From: Apostichopus japonicus
Taxonomy: Eukaryota; Echinodermata; Holothuroidea; Aspidochirotida; Stichopodidae
Direction: 5' to 3'
Assembly (NCBI RefSeq): GCF_037975245.1
Contig: NC_092567.1
Span: 3,604,214 to 3,668,213 of the forward strand
DNA length: 64,000 nt
Positions 26,691-36,936 of the stretch are shown here, piece after piece. A program made the translations under genes and the position numbers. Position 1 is the first letter of the stretch. Every line of letters starts with the position of its first letter. The notes under the pieces were generated by a model that was given only the letters and a program-made list of their open reading frames with translations, had not been told where the DNA came from and searched no databases.

Positions 26691-26883
26691 GCTGGGCTTT
26701 CATATCCATAATATTTCGCTGTGTATTACGAATAAATATGCGTCTACAATCTCTAGGTCGGCGACCAGCGGCTTCTTGTCTTTGCAGGAATGCCTCTTCC
26801 AATATGTGACGCCTCCTTCGTAATACAAATCTCATAATAATCAATGAAAGCGCTACTGCAAATTGAGCTTCCATCGCCATCAT
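26690..26883 (-). pseudogene. Harbinger-type transposase N-terminus, truncated
   Basis: From ATG at 26881-26883 the minus frame reads MMAMEAQFAVALSLIIMRFV, then the basic stretch RRRRHILEEAF and IFIRNTQRN. The arrangement MEA...RRRR...H..L...LR resembles the N-terminus of animal Harbinger DDE transposases (recalled, not searched). No catalytic DDE region follows: the frame runs directly into the antisense of the Myb-like ORF near 26690. The two outer exons have been fused by deletion of the centre. Terminal inverted repeats were not found by eye. Confidence 0.45.
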
Positions 26884-27269
26884 CTACTACTTACATCTAA
26901 GAACCCCGCGAAACATCGTCAAAACCGTGACCCTTGACCGACCCAACGCAACTGATAGCGTTGCAAAAGCATAATTAACTCACTGATGCATGTGGCTGCG
27001 AATAACGATCGTCCTAATATCGTAAAACGTCGTGTGAGTACGTGTGACCGCTACCGTAATTCGTTTACTATGGTGGGACGTGGGACCGGGGTCTTAATTA
27101 AAGCCAACAGAAATGTACACAATCTTAATATCTTGCCCCCCCCCCAAAAAAATGGAATGAAGCCCTTCAGTTTTTTCTTTGCTTTTCTGTAAAGTTTATA
27201 CAAACAGAATGACTTGAATCCTTTTGTAGATTATTGTTAGTAACATATAGGTATCCTAGCCCGATGACT

Positions 27270-27945
27270 GGCTTGTTAGGATCCGAGCACCGAGTGCCAG
27301 TTTTCGAGTACAGTATTCTATATACAGTATTCAGTACCGAACACGAATTATACTATTTCATACGAGTACTTTTGATTTCTTAATATTTTAGAGAAACCTA
27401 ATATTTATAACCCTTCCCGGTGGTAATTATATGTAAATGCTATACCAGTCGAATATGAAGACAATGCCCGTGTCTTGTCATTGTTTGACAAATTTTCAAA
27501 TGTAAAATGTCTTAAAATGATGGACCAATAGGGGTGCAAGTGCCATATTAATACTACAAACATGTTATAAATTGTTATATGTTAGAAACATATATACATC
27601 ACTTATGCTTTCATTGTTTATGCTATATGTACTGTACTTGGTAATATAGTCGGCTATTCTGCTGCAGTAGAAACACAGGATTACGGTGACATAACAGAGT
27701 AATAAAAATCATCGATAACTTATAATAACTACCTACTGTAACGTCAGTATTACGAAACTGTTTGTTTTAAATAACTCGTCACGAACGAGTATCAAGCACT
27801 TTGAATCGAGTACTTAAGCATCAGAGTGCGGGTGCGAAAGAATGAGTACCAAGTACTGTTCACCTAGTGCGAGTACCGATCATTTGGAGACAGATGTTTG
27901 AATGCCAATCGAGTGCCGGGTGCTTTTCGAGTACTGCAACACTAG
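27270..27945. repeat. Split GAGTACC-rich interspersed repeat
   Basis: Two clusters of variants of (C)GAGTACC, GAGTGCC and GAGTACT, at 27280-27370 and 27780-27940, surround AT-rich DNA. The right cluster ends CGAGTACTGCAACACTAG, whose reverse complement would be a CTAGTGTTGCAGTACTCG end. This looks like a diverged transposon-derived repeat, but neither TIR nor target duplication is clear. Confidence 0.35.
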
Positions 27946-29420
27946 AAAATTGCTTCTTGACAATACTTTACCAGTTTTTTTTTTATTTTAAGTTTACTAG
28001 GCTTGGCACAAATTTCAATTACAGATACAAACAAAAGGACCTTGGAAACACCAAATCTCTCCCGAAATTGAAAAACACAGATACCGATACGGTCAAACTT
28101 CTTCAAGTCGTACTTACTAATGAGCATCTGATTAATGTAATATTAAAGTAAAATATCTTGTTTTCAATTGGATTTATTAGACAAACCAAGGCAAAACTGA
28201 TCAGCAATTAATTGAACACATTTTATGTTCTTGTTAGGATCATCTTATTTGCAAACCGCTACGTAAAACTGATCAGTTAGTAATAATGAATGATATTTTA
28301 ACGCTTTTTGATATATTATTATCAAAGAAAAAAAAACAGATCGTGAGTGGTTTGAGTAGATCACTAAGCTACTCCCAAATAATTATGATGAAAGTCCGAC
28401 TAAATTGAAGGGAAGAGGCTGTCGAAAACTTTCGTTTTCGAGGGCGCCAGACCTTTTAATGCGGAATGGTCACGCTATTAATTCTGAAATGTCAGAGTTT
28501 GCTCCACGATCACATTATGAAAAATGCAATTCAATTAAACTTTCGTTACAACTGACACAATCTTCTAGATTTTTCACAAGTTAACGGCAGTTTGCGAGAA
28601 CTTTGACAGATTCTATTCGAATTTGAAATTTCGTCGACCTTCTCAAATATCCAAACACAGAAGACCCGTGAACAATACACGGTTTTACGAGAATAGAGAT
28701 AGAAAAAATAGAACTCCGTAATATTGAAATGTTTTCGTTTTCTACCTTGTTCCGGATCACGATAACTTTTTTTTTTATCATCTAAGCCTCTTACCTGTTT
28801 TCAATCTTTCCTAAGTCTGCAACTACGAGGTAAAATAAGACCGGACAGGTTAAATTTTGACGGTTAACCGGTTAATTATTTTATCGTAAACAGGTTAATT
28901 CTTGCTCATGCTCATATGTTATTAATGTGATCAATATTCGCATTGGAAACGTTTCTTGTTTTACTTTTTGTACAATACAGGACTGTGTGACATGTTTGAG
29001 ATCTTCTTGATGATCTCGGTAATGAATCCAACATTAACATTGTTGTATGTACAGTACGTTATTTATTAAACAACCCTTCAACGTGATTGCAAACGTTCGT
29101 GTCTTTTGTACGTCATGATGTCATCTTCTGATGACAATGGTTAGGTGATGACGTCACGCTGATAAATGACTTTGATTGTTAGTCAGGGATAATTCGTCAT
29201 TCAATGTACAGAGGATATGTCACGTGACCGAGCTCAAATTACAACCTTAAGAAACGGGTTAAAATCGTATACTTTTGTTATCTCAAGCGCCTCAGTCGGT
29301 ACACTACATTTGGCTTTTTTATTGATGTATAGTCATGCTCTGCGCCTTACCACTTTTATACGTCATTTGATGATCACTTACTGTTTTACAATACTTTATC
29401 GGTTTTTCCTCTCAACCAGA

Positions 29421-29525
29421 TTCCGTCTGCTCAGTTTGGCCAAATATGAAGAAGAGTATGAAGCGAAATATGAGACCGCTTTGAGGAACCTCATTAGGGC
29501 ACCCTACTATTCTAACTTAACTTAA
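29421..29525 (+). CDS. Possible terminal exon (35 codons)
   Basis: An acceptor-like tract (CGGTTTTTCCTCTCAACCAG) ends at 29420. It is followed by an open frame that reads FRLLSLAKYEEEYEAKYETA, then LRNLIRAPYYSNLT and a stop. The charged, repetitive EEEYEAKYE segment suggests a helix. The family is unknown and the upstream exon is not visible. Confidence 0.25.
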   Translation, partial: FRLLSLAKYEEEYEAKYETALRNLIRAPYYSNLT

Positions 29526-30338
29526 CAGATGAATCAGCTGATAACTTCAACATGGTCCCGTGATGGTGACCAAAAGTATAATCGAACAAAACGATTCGAG
29601 ACTTTCATAAGCCTCTTCTTTGACGTATCGTACGTGATAGTGTACTATGATACACGATGTTTGTGTGTGTTTTTATTTATGTATTCAAAAACCGACAATG
29701 ATGACATTTTATATCACCTTCACACAAATGTTCCCACCAAGATCTACTTCCAATCTACACAGCACCCTTTCCACCGAACTGTCATGAAAATAGTATGCTC
29801 CTGGTTATAAACCACGTCCAATGTTACCATAGTAACAGCAGCAGTTGATTTCAGAAGTCGATATTTTAATATAACAACCTCCATCGTAATTCGATCCGGA
29901 CGGGATCATGGACTTACAATCGTGATGTAACAAACGATTTCATTTCAACTAGAAACTCAAATAGATACATTCATACCCTAATACATCTCTTATATATCAT
30001 TTCTCATACAAGAATAAATATGTTTGCAATATATGTATCTGTTTCCTTAATATCGTATCTCCTTCTTCTTGCAAGTGAATGCATGAATTTCTTAAAATAG
30101 TGTGTCATTTTACCATGTATGCCCAAATACAAACATCATTCATTTACGATAATCTATTTTTTTGGCAGGGATTGCGAAAGGGGGGAGGGGGAGGGGGTAT
30201 ACAAAAGAGGTACTCAAATGACATATTTCTAAATTTAACAACAAAACGACACTACAAAAATGGAAAGGTTCAGGCCTTTTCTTAACCAGTTTCCATAAAA
30301 CTGGATAAGAACGTACCAAGGTCGAGATTTTTTGTCCC

Positions 30339-31235
30339 AAACAGGTTTGCAATTGTGTGTAAATAGTCGCTCATGATTGGTCGGAAGTTTTGTCATCACC
30401 ATAGAAACCTGGTACTTCGCGGTAAGCAAAATGTCTGAATCAGCTCGTTGCAACGAAGGTTTAACCGTTCAAAATATCCCGAAACTTTTCGTAAGTATAT
30501 GCAGATATCTTTGGAATTGGTTTAGACATATTTAGCACACTGGTTTGTTAGATTGTGTGATCTACTATCAATGTTTGATCGAAGTTTTCTGTGAAGGCAT
30601 TCATCGATAACATAGCACAATGCACGTAACAGTCTCGTACAGGGTGCATCAAGCATGCGCTGTAGCCTATATGTATTAAAACTATGTACACAGTGCAGCG
30701 ACGGAAGTATACCATACTGGACATTTTAGAACTGTGTTGTGATACAAAAACAGTTCTGTTCTCCAAATTTTAGCAGGAAAATTGACTTACTGTAGTCCTA
30801 ATCTAGTCGCGCAATACATTCACGTATAATACCGATTAAAACTATTACTGCTGTCATGTTTGTATATATTCATTTAAGACTTGTGAGTTTAGTGTATCGA
30901 ATCTTACAATGTAGCGTATGTATCATAAGTAAGGTCAACAAGTGATCCAAGCATTAAAGGTAAAGTTAGGGTGTTTAGAGGCAACCCCGTAAGTAGACTT
31001 AATTAAGTGTCACAGGACAATCAACAACAACATTTAATCTGTTCAGCTTAAGCACCATGTTTCAGTGACGTCAATGAACCCATTCATGTTTTGACATGTT
31101 TAAGACCCATGGACCTTATCATTCTTCTGATTCAGTGTATGTCTTCCAACTGTCTATCAGGTGATGGTCATTATTGATGCTGACGTAAAGAGCAACTTGC
31201 TTTGATTAAAATTCCGTAATTGCAAACCTGTTTGG
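30339..31235. mobile_element. ~0.9-kb segment with ~20-bp inverted ends
   Basis: CCCAAACAGGTTTGCAATT at 30339-30357 has its exact reverse complement at about 31217-31235. Poly-T precedes the left copy and poly-A follows the right one, extending the complementarity outward. This is the structure of a non-autonomous DNA transposon. No target duplication could be recognised, so the superfamily is open. It contains the exon candidate at 30431. Confidence 0.55.
30431..30490 (+). CDS. Possible 20-codon first exon (MSESARC...)
   Basis: ATG at 30431 opens MSESARCNEGLTVQNIPKLF and meets a consensus donor, GTAAGTATAT, in phase 0. It sits about 90 bp inside the left inverted end of the 0.9-kb element, so it may be the first exon of a transposon protein whose remainder has been deleted. 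No downstream exon was found. Confidence 0.35.
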
Positions 31236-32399
31236 GAAAAAACGCGCCCCGGCCACGCAATGGAACTTTTCAGCCTATATGGAAATTCAATAAACAGCGG
31301 GTGATGACTGGAATTACTCGTCATGACAAAACACACTTTTCTCATCGGAGACTTCGGTCAAAAAAGTTTAGTAGATTTTCAAAAATACAAATCACGTTAT
31401 CGTAGCGTGCATCTGGGAATCCTATGACAATATTCAATATCCGCCGCATGTAATCTCATATATTTACGACACCGGTGACAATCTACGGTGGTTTGAAGGG
31501 ACAGGCGAGTTCTTCAAAACACTTTAAAGTTGTATATATTGTTGAGCTTACGAGTTACGCTAATCTTACCGCTTGACGAAAATGATAAAACAAATCGAGT
31601 TTGGTGTTTTACGTAACTTGGCAACAATTCAAATATGATTTTAATCCAGTTTTCAAGTATGCGCTCTATTCATTTGGCCAAACTGATCAAGTTGAGTAGC
31701 GTCGAGAGAGATACAGGAAGATTTCTAACAGCATATATATGTGTAACTTAATACTAATGACGGAAGAAGGCGGTATCGGGGAAGGGGGGGGGGTAGGAGG
31801 GGCAAACTTTATGGATAGTGGGAGGTGTGAGATTGACTTGAGTGCAACACATTTACTCCAAAGTTTCTTACAAGTGTAATTACGAAAAGAGGAGGGTCTC
31901 TTTCTTATTAAAAGATAAACTTTCAGCTGTAAGGCACTGTTTTCTGTGACGTGCACCTTTCCTTACAATGTGGACCCTGTGGTTTTGATATTGCTGAGCA
32001 ATCAGTAGGAAATGTTTACCAAATGGGAGTGAGGGCGGTGTTGAAGAACTTAGCTTGCACAATATCCGGATGTGTGACGTTATTAATTCACAGAGGACAT
32101 TGTTAGATTTGGTAGAAGGATTCAACTGGTAATGCGTACGGTCGGAATGTAATATAATTGTTAGTAGTCGAATGAGAACCTTATTTATAATACATAAACA
32201 AGTACGAGTGTTCCTCATACGTCTTCTGCGGTACCAGCAGTTATTTATACAACATATAACGACATGTTAACTGCATAACATTATTAACATTTACTAATTT
32301 CATATTAAAAAGCGAAATTTTAATGTTCATTTGATAATTTTATTTTTCCTGTTGGTTGTTTTTGATAACATTGACAAACGATACAGGCTCTAAGATGTT

Positions 32400-32897
32400 A
32401 TGGATAGCAACCATTTTGAGAAATACCGAATCTGCCGTTGCTGGCCAAAGGGTTTGTACAAAGAGGACTTCGGCTTTGAGTACAACGTTTCCGTGTGTTG
32501 CCGTGTTGGGCGAATCCGACCGTACTCTATTACTCTTCCAACCAGAATTAATGATCAAAACTATAGTCTCATTGGCAATAGTTTCTTTAACATACCAAAT
32601 GATTTACTTGGCAACAAAGTGTTATCTGGTAACTTATGTACGGATTTCAGTGATCGTCTACCGAATTGTTGTATTATTCAGGAAACGAAGGAACATAATA
32701 AATGTGTGATGTGGCTATGGGGTGGGGGGGGGGCTGATCGAGTCGTGATCCTGCATGTTAGTAGAATCATTCCGGATATAAACAGACATAAACAGTATTT
32801 TAATCAATGCAGTAAACGTAAGAAAAGACAAGCAAATTATTTTCAGAATGGAAGCTTTTCCGAAAAAAAAGTCCAAACTAAGAGAAGGCGAAGCTGA
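32400..32897 (+). CDS. Cysteine-rich ORF of 165 codons, unassigned
   Basis: The longest convincing non-repeat frame in the window. ATG at 32400 follows an in-frame TAA at 32391. Residues 1-105 look genuinely coding: mixed codon use, few low-complexity runs, Trp at 15, and Cys in the pattern CRC, CC, C, CC (ICRCWP, VCCRVG, NLCTDF, LPNCCI). After residue 105 the frame crosses a G-run (GGGG, 32722-32733) and becomes basic, ending KKVQTKRRRS. That tail may be fortuitous, with a real exon ending earlier. There is no signal peptide at this start, so a secretory leader would need an upstream exon. I do not recognise the family. No neighbour suggests a role. Confidence 0.45.
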   Translation: MDSNHFEKYRICRCWPKGLYKEDFGFEYNVSVCCRVGRIRPYSITLPTRINDQNYSLIGNSFFNIPNDLLGNKVLSGNLCTDFSDRLPNCCIIQETKEHNKCVMWLWGGGGADRVVILHVSRIIPDINRHKQYFNQCSKRKKRQANYFQNGSFSEKKVQTKRRRS

Positions 32898-33118
32898 CTT
32901 TACTGGAAGGCTACTACGACCCTGGCAATACCACCCTCCTGGGGGAAATAAAGATAATAGACAAATATAAAAAAAAAATTCTATAAGGAGTCATAGTTTA
33001 GTTAATTTATTGATGCAATTTGACGCTAGCAAGTTAATTTTACATATTTAGTAAACCAGCAACACAATTTCCTTGCTCGTAATAATAGTCATTAATGTTA
33101 CGATATTTTCACTTGAGA
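32898..33118. other. Intergenic, no gene seen
   Basis: AT-rich sequence between the cysteine-rich ORF and the reverse-transcriptase remnant. It holds an A-run at 32970-32978 and nothing else recognisable. Confidence 0.6.
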
Positions 33119-33241
33119 GTATTTCATATTTTTAAATCACATTTAACAAAATACTTAGGATTAATTATTGATGAAAATTTATCCTGGAAGCAACATATTA
33201 ATGATCTATGTCATCGTTGCCGATATGTGTTATTTCCTTAG
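33119..33241 (+). pseudogene. Non-LTR retrotransposon reverse-transcriptase fragment
   Basis: The forward frame reads KSHLTKYLGLIIDENLSWKQ followed by HINDLCHRC, and ends at a TAG (33239-33241). KYLG(V/L)xIDxxLxWxxHI is the signature near the C-terminal end of the reverse-transcriptase domain in LINEs (Jockey/CR1/RTE-type), where it follows the catalytic palm. About 40 codons survive. The YADD motif and the endonuclease are not seen nearby. Confidence 0.8.
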
Positions 33242-35274
33242 CGTGGTTAAAGGGAAATTTCCGCTTGGTCGAAATCGGGAAAAGTCAATGCTGCCCTAGC
33301 CCAATGGTGTTTAGGTGGTTAGGGTGTGACTTTTTATACCCACCTCCTTGCTTCGCATACTTACGTAATCGATGAATACTTACGTATTATGTGAGTGTTA
33401 CGTAGTTACATGCTTCATTCCTCTCATGGTGCAGGGTGGCGTCGCATGTGCTCTCATAGTGAAATCCTAAGTAATATGTTTTCTATATATGTTTTATAAA
33501 GGCATTTAAGGGGTAGATATCCTAATTGTATACTTCTTTAATATCGCATTCTTGAGATTTGCTTTTAATGTGATTTTGCTATATGCTTTGTACCATCTTT
33601 GTTGCCTTTTCGTGTATTTATTGCGTTGCTTATTTGTAAGAGTATCTCGGGTTAAAGTATCATCTTCGTGGAGTATCTCTCGAGAGGTTATTATTTTTAT
33701 TGGTATTCTATGATTCTCCAGAAAGCCGCCGTAAACCCCCAATAGCTGCAGTAAACCCCTGAATGCCTCTGTATGTCGCAGTTTGTCGTGCGGCTAGTTT
33801 TGCCTGTCAGCGATGGTAAGTTGAGCGTTATTATTATTAAGGAGGTAATTGTTGTTAATCTTACTCTATGATTTGAGTTTCATGTTACCAAATGTTATTT
33901 GCTATAACCTCTTCCCTTTGTGCATTATTTATAAGAGGAAACCTTATTCTGTATTATGTTATTATTGATTTGTACAAATTCATGTGTTTGGTTTACCAAT
34001 GTTTGTATATTAATGTTTAGATATTTTTACTTTATGGTTTTCACCGTGGTCCTTTTGAACCACGTGTGCAAACTAAACGGGTAAAACACCTCCGACTACG
34101 TTGTTCAGCAATCATTGAGCGTTGTCTCGGTGACAATCTATGTAAACGTTTTATTAAGTACATTGGTACTGTCTTGTATATGAGAAACACTATGCCAAAT
34201 GAAATAGCAATTTAAATTCACTCTCCTTGTATCTATTCTTAACAATTGTAGTTTGTGGTACGGCCTGTAGGGTCTTATACTACGTTCTGAAATCCTCTAA
34301 AAAATTTGCGGAATAGATTGATCAAATTATTTATAATGAAACCTAACCCCCCCCCCCCCACCCGCATCCCACGCCTATATAAAATGTATCAATCGGGCGC
34401 TACCATCCTCCGTTAAAGCAAAGCAAAACAAATGTAACATGTCACAACAATTACATCAGGAATTTATACATTAGACAAGATTATAGCTCGTAGCGGACAT
34501 ATGATTATGGTCACACACATCTCTTAGTGGGACCGAGGTATATACTATAATGTGTAATATACGTGACTTGGTCAGAACCTGACACCAGCGAAGTAAATAA
34601 CATACTAACTGAATGGGCAATTGCTCTCCCAGTAAATCCTTGTGCCCGCCCTATTAAATATGTTGCTCACAATCTTCATTTTCTTACCAGAGATATGCAT
34701 AAGAACAACCAACCATCAGGAGCCTATATCAAGTAGATGAAATACTCATAGCCTCTATATCGATGTACATCTTGTTTTTACATATTTCATAATCGGTTAA
34801 CACATTTTTCGCATACTAAGTCGAAATGTCAACAGTTTATCCATGTGGTCCTTTCTTTACCCCCTTATTACATAACACCAATCTAATCAAGAAACGTTGA
34901 TATTCTGAGATAACATAGTTGAACTGGTGAGGTATTAAGGCGATATCATAAGTAATAAGCCGAATTATTAAATCAAAAAACCAATATGTTAAGATAATAA
35001 GTCGAAATACTTTTTTAAACTTTGCCATCTTAAAGTCGAAAGTTAGAGAAAATAGTAGTGAAAGTTTAGTTAAAAAAAATGCAAATTGGATATTAAAAGT
35101 GAAAAGATGGACCTGTTATTTCGAAATTTCCACTTCTTTAGTACCACAATCCTAACATTTGTAAAAGAGTTTAAGACAATTTCCAGGAAAGATATAATTT
35201 TTTATGAAAATATATTCAATTTGGAACAGTTGTTGAAATTTCCAGGTAAGCAGCGAATTAGAAAATGACATTTA
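33242..35274. other. Intergenic, no gene seen
   Basis: AT-rich sequence. Frames around 34140-34210 might be further scraps of the LINE, but nothing can be placed. A poly-C tract lies near 34348. Short frames elsewhere lack support. Confidence 0.5.
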
Positions 35275-35640
35275 GTGCGAGCATTGGCAAATTATAATAT
35301 AGTGTAATATGTAATGATTCAAGACATTACGTAACAGATACGTTATATAAAAGTGAAGGCCATTATGTAAAAATATGGTAAGGAAATAAAGCACAATACA
35401 AGTAAAAATAGACTTTCATATAATTATCGAGTGTACATGATATATTATATACAGATTAAAAACAAATTGACATTATTGTATATTAGTTTAAATTGTTATA
35501 TTTTATTGATTGTGATTTTAACCATTTGACGTCCATGAGAAAGATTGTCATATATACTGATGACGTAGTAATGGATGGATGACGTCATTGGAAGTTTAAA
35601 TAGTTCTTGGCAATTTGAACTTATCAAAGTAAACGAATTG
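35275..35640 (+). repeat. Copy C: third, partial copy of the duplicated segment
   Basis: ATTCAAGACATTACGTAACA at 35318 matches the ATTTAAGACATTACGTAACC block of copies A (16916) and B (58717). The two-core block ATACTGATGACGTAGTAATG...TGACGTCATT (35555-35590) matches A at 17570-17607. The intervening ~600 bp of A is mostly missing. The unit is thus present at least three times, with this copy the most diverged. Confidence 0.6.
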
Positions 35641-35901
35641 ATAATTTGTAATACTTTAAATATTGTTTACACTTTTTTGGAGTTCTTTCTTATATTTTCC
35701 TTTCCTGTCTTTTTTGGTGATATTTCAATTAAATTCTGTATAAATAATTGGATAATTTTCAACACAATTTGGATAAGTTCCAATTTATGCGTGACAAATA
35801 TGTACTTTACTGTAAACATGTTATTTGCGGCCATAAAGTCTTTTTTGCCCGTTACTGTAAGTTTTGTGTTGCATTCGAAAGACTGACATAATTGTCTCCG
35901 T

Positions 35902-36928
35902 CAGTGGCGTCGTGCCCATTGGGGCCTGGGGGAGGGGGGGGGGGCACATGCCCCCCAAATTTTGTCAAAGGTGTCATAAAATTTTGTCATAATTTAAAAA
36001 AAAGTGTTTTCGAACAGTGTCAGCAACTGAATTTCTTGTAGGGCCTACGAGAAATGGGGCTTCTATTGACTGCTTGGTCAATGGTTGTTAATTGTTGATA
36101 TTCAGTCAATCGAAACAGTTAAATAATTACTGGTTGATAGCTAATGAACCAAATGTGCCATCAACGCTGCCATCGTTGAACAATATTATATATACGTAGT
36201 CCCAGAGTAAGGGCAACCCGTTACCTTTGCCAAAGTCAGTCAATTTTCCATGAAAAAATGGCAAATTTTTTAATTGTTTTCTAAGCCTGTAACAAAGTTC
36301 GGAAAGTTAAGATAAATGTAGTGAACAGAGATTATGGGACTCCATGTGAACTTTTTCTTAAGTAATGCAATCAGTTCGCTAAAAGGTCCACTAGGATACA
36401 TTTTCCTCATGATCTGATAGGTAGTTTTGAAAAAAATGAATAATAATAATCATTTCAAATACAGTCACAATTAACCTGGAAAATAATCACTTCGTTATCG
36501 CACGTTTTACCTTAGGTTTCGCTACTTTCGCTTTTTCTGCCCATGTTTTCAAACGACATCGTTTTTTCTTTACCCAGTCACCACTTCTCACGGGCATGGG
36601 CGGCGATCATGGATCAGCCAACACAAAAATGTCTTCAATTTTGGGCGCTTCTGTGAGACGAGGAATTAGTAAACTGAGGAATAAATGGCGATCACTTCCT
36701 TCGAGAATATTTCCCAAAATAAAAAAAAATTGCCGTAAATTTTGATCAATTTTAGGGGTGTTGCTTACTGCCAAAAAGCACGGGAAGTGCCGTTTCCTAC
36801 AATCTGAGGGGTCTGCCAGACGAAAAATTTTCTTGTACGCTGCGCGCCAACCCGTGGTAGCGCTCCGCTTAGATAGTCATCACCTGCTCACGGGCCCCCC
36901 AAAAATTTATTTTCGCACGACGCCCCTG
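35902..36928. mobile_element. hAT-like non-autonomous element (~1.03 kb)
   Basis: Starts CAGTGGCGTCGTGCC and ends GCACGACGCCCCTG, which are imperfect inverted repeats with the CAGNGGCG end typical of many hAT elements. The flanking 8-mers GTCTCCGT (35894-35901) and GTCTCTGT (36929-36936) agree at seven positions, the expected hAT target duplication. Inside, AACCCGTGGTAGCGCTCCGC (36849-36868) resembles 44018-44037 in another element, so the two share internal sequence. No transposase frame survives. Confidence 0.85.
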
Positions 36929-36936
36929 GTCTCTGT

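Larger units (their letters stand above)
26940..32330. other. Long stretch with repeats and exon candidates only
   Basis: No complete gene. It contains the GAGTACC-rich repeat (27270-27945), two isolated exon candidates (29421-29525 and 30431-30490), a TIR-bounded segment (30339-31235), G-rich runs near 30180 and 31785, and TGACGTCA at 29149 and 31066. The rest is AT-rich without recognisable content. Confidence 0.5.

Noticed and set aside
29217-29420. Hydrophobic N-terminal part of a 102-codon ORF
   Set aside because: Its start is not convincing, and the better explanation is an intron ending in the acceptor at 29420, so only the downstream part was kept.
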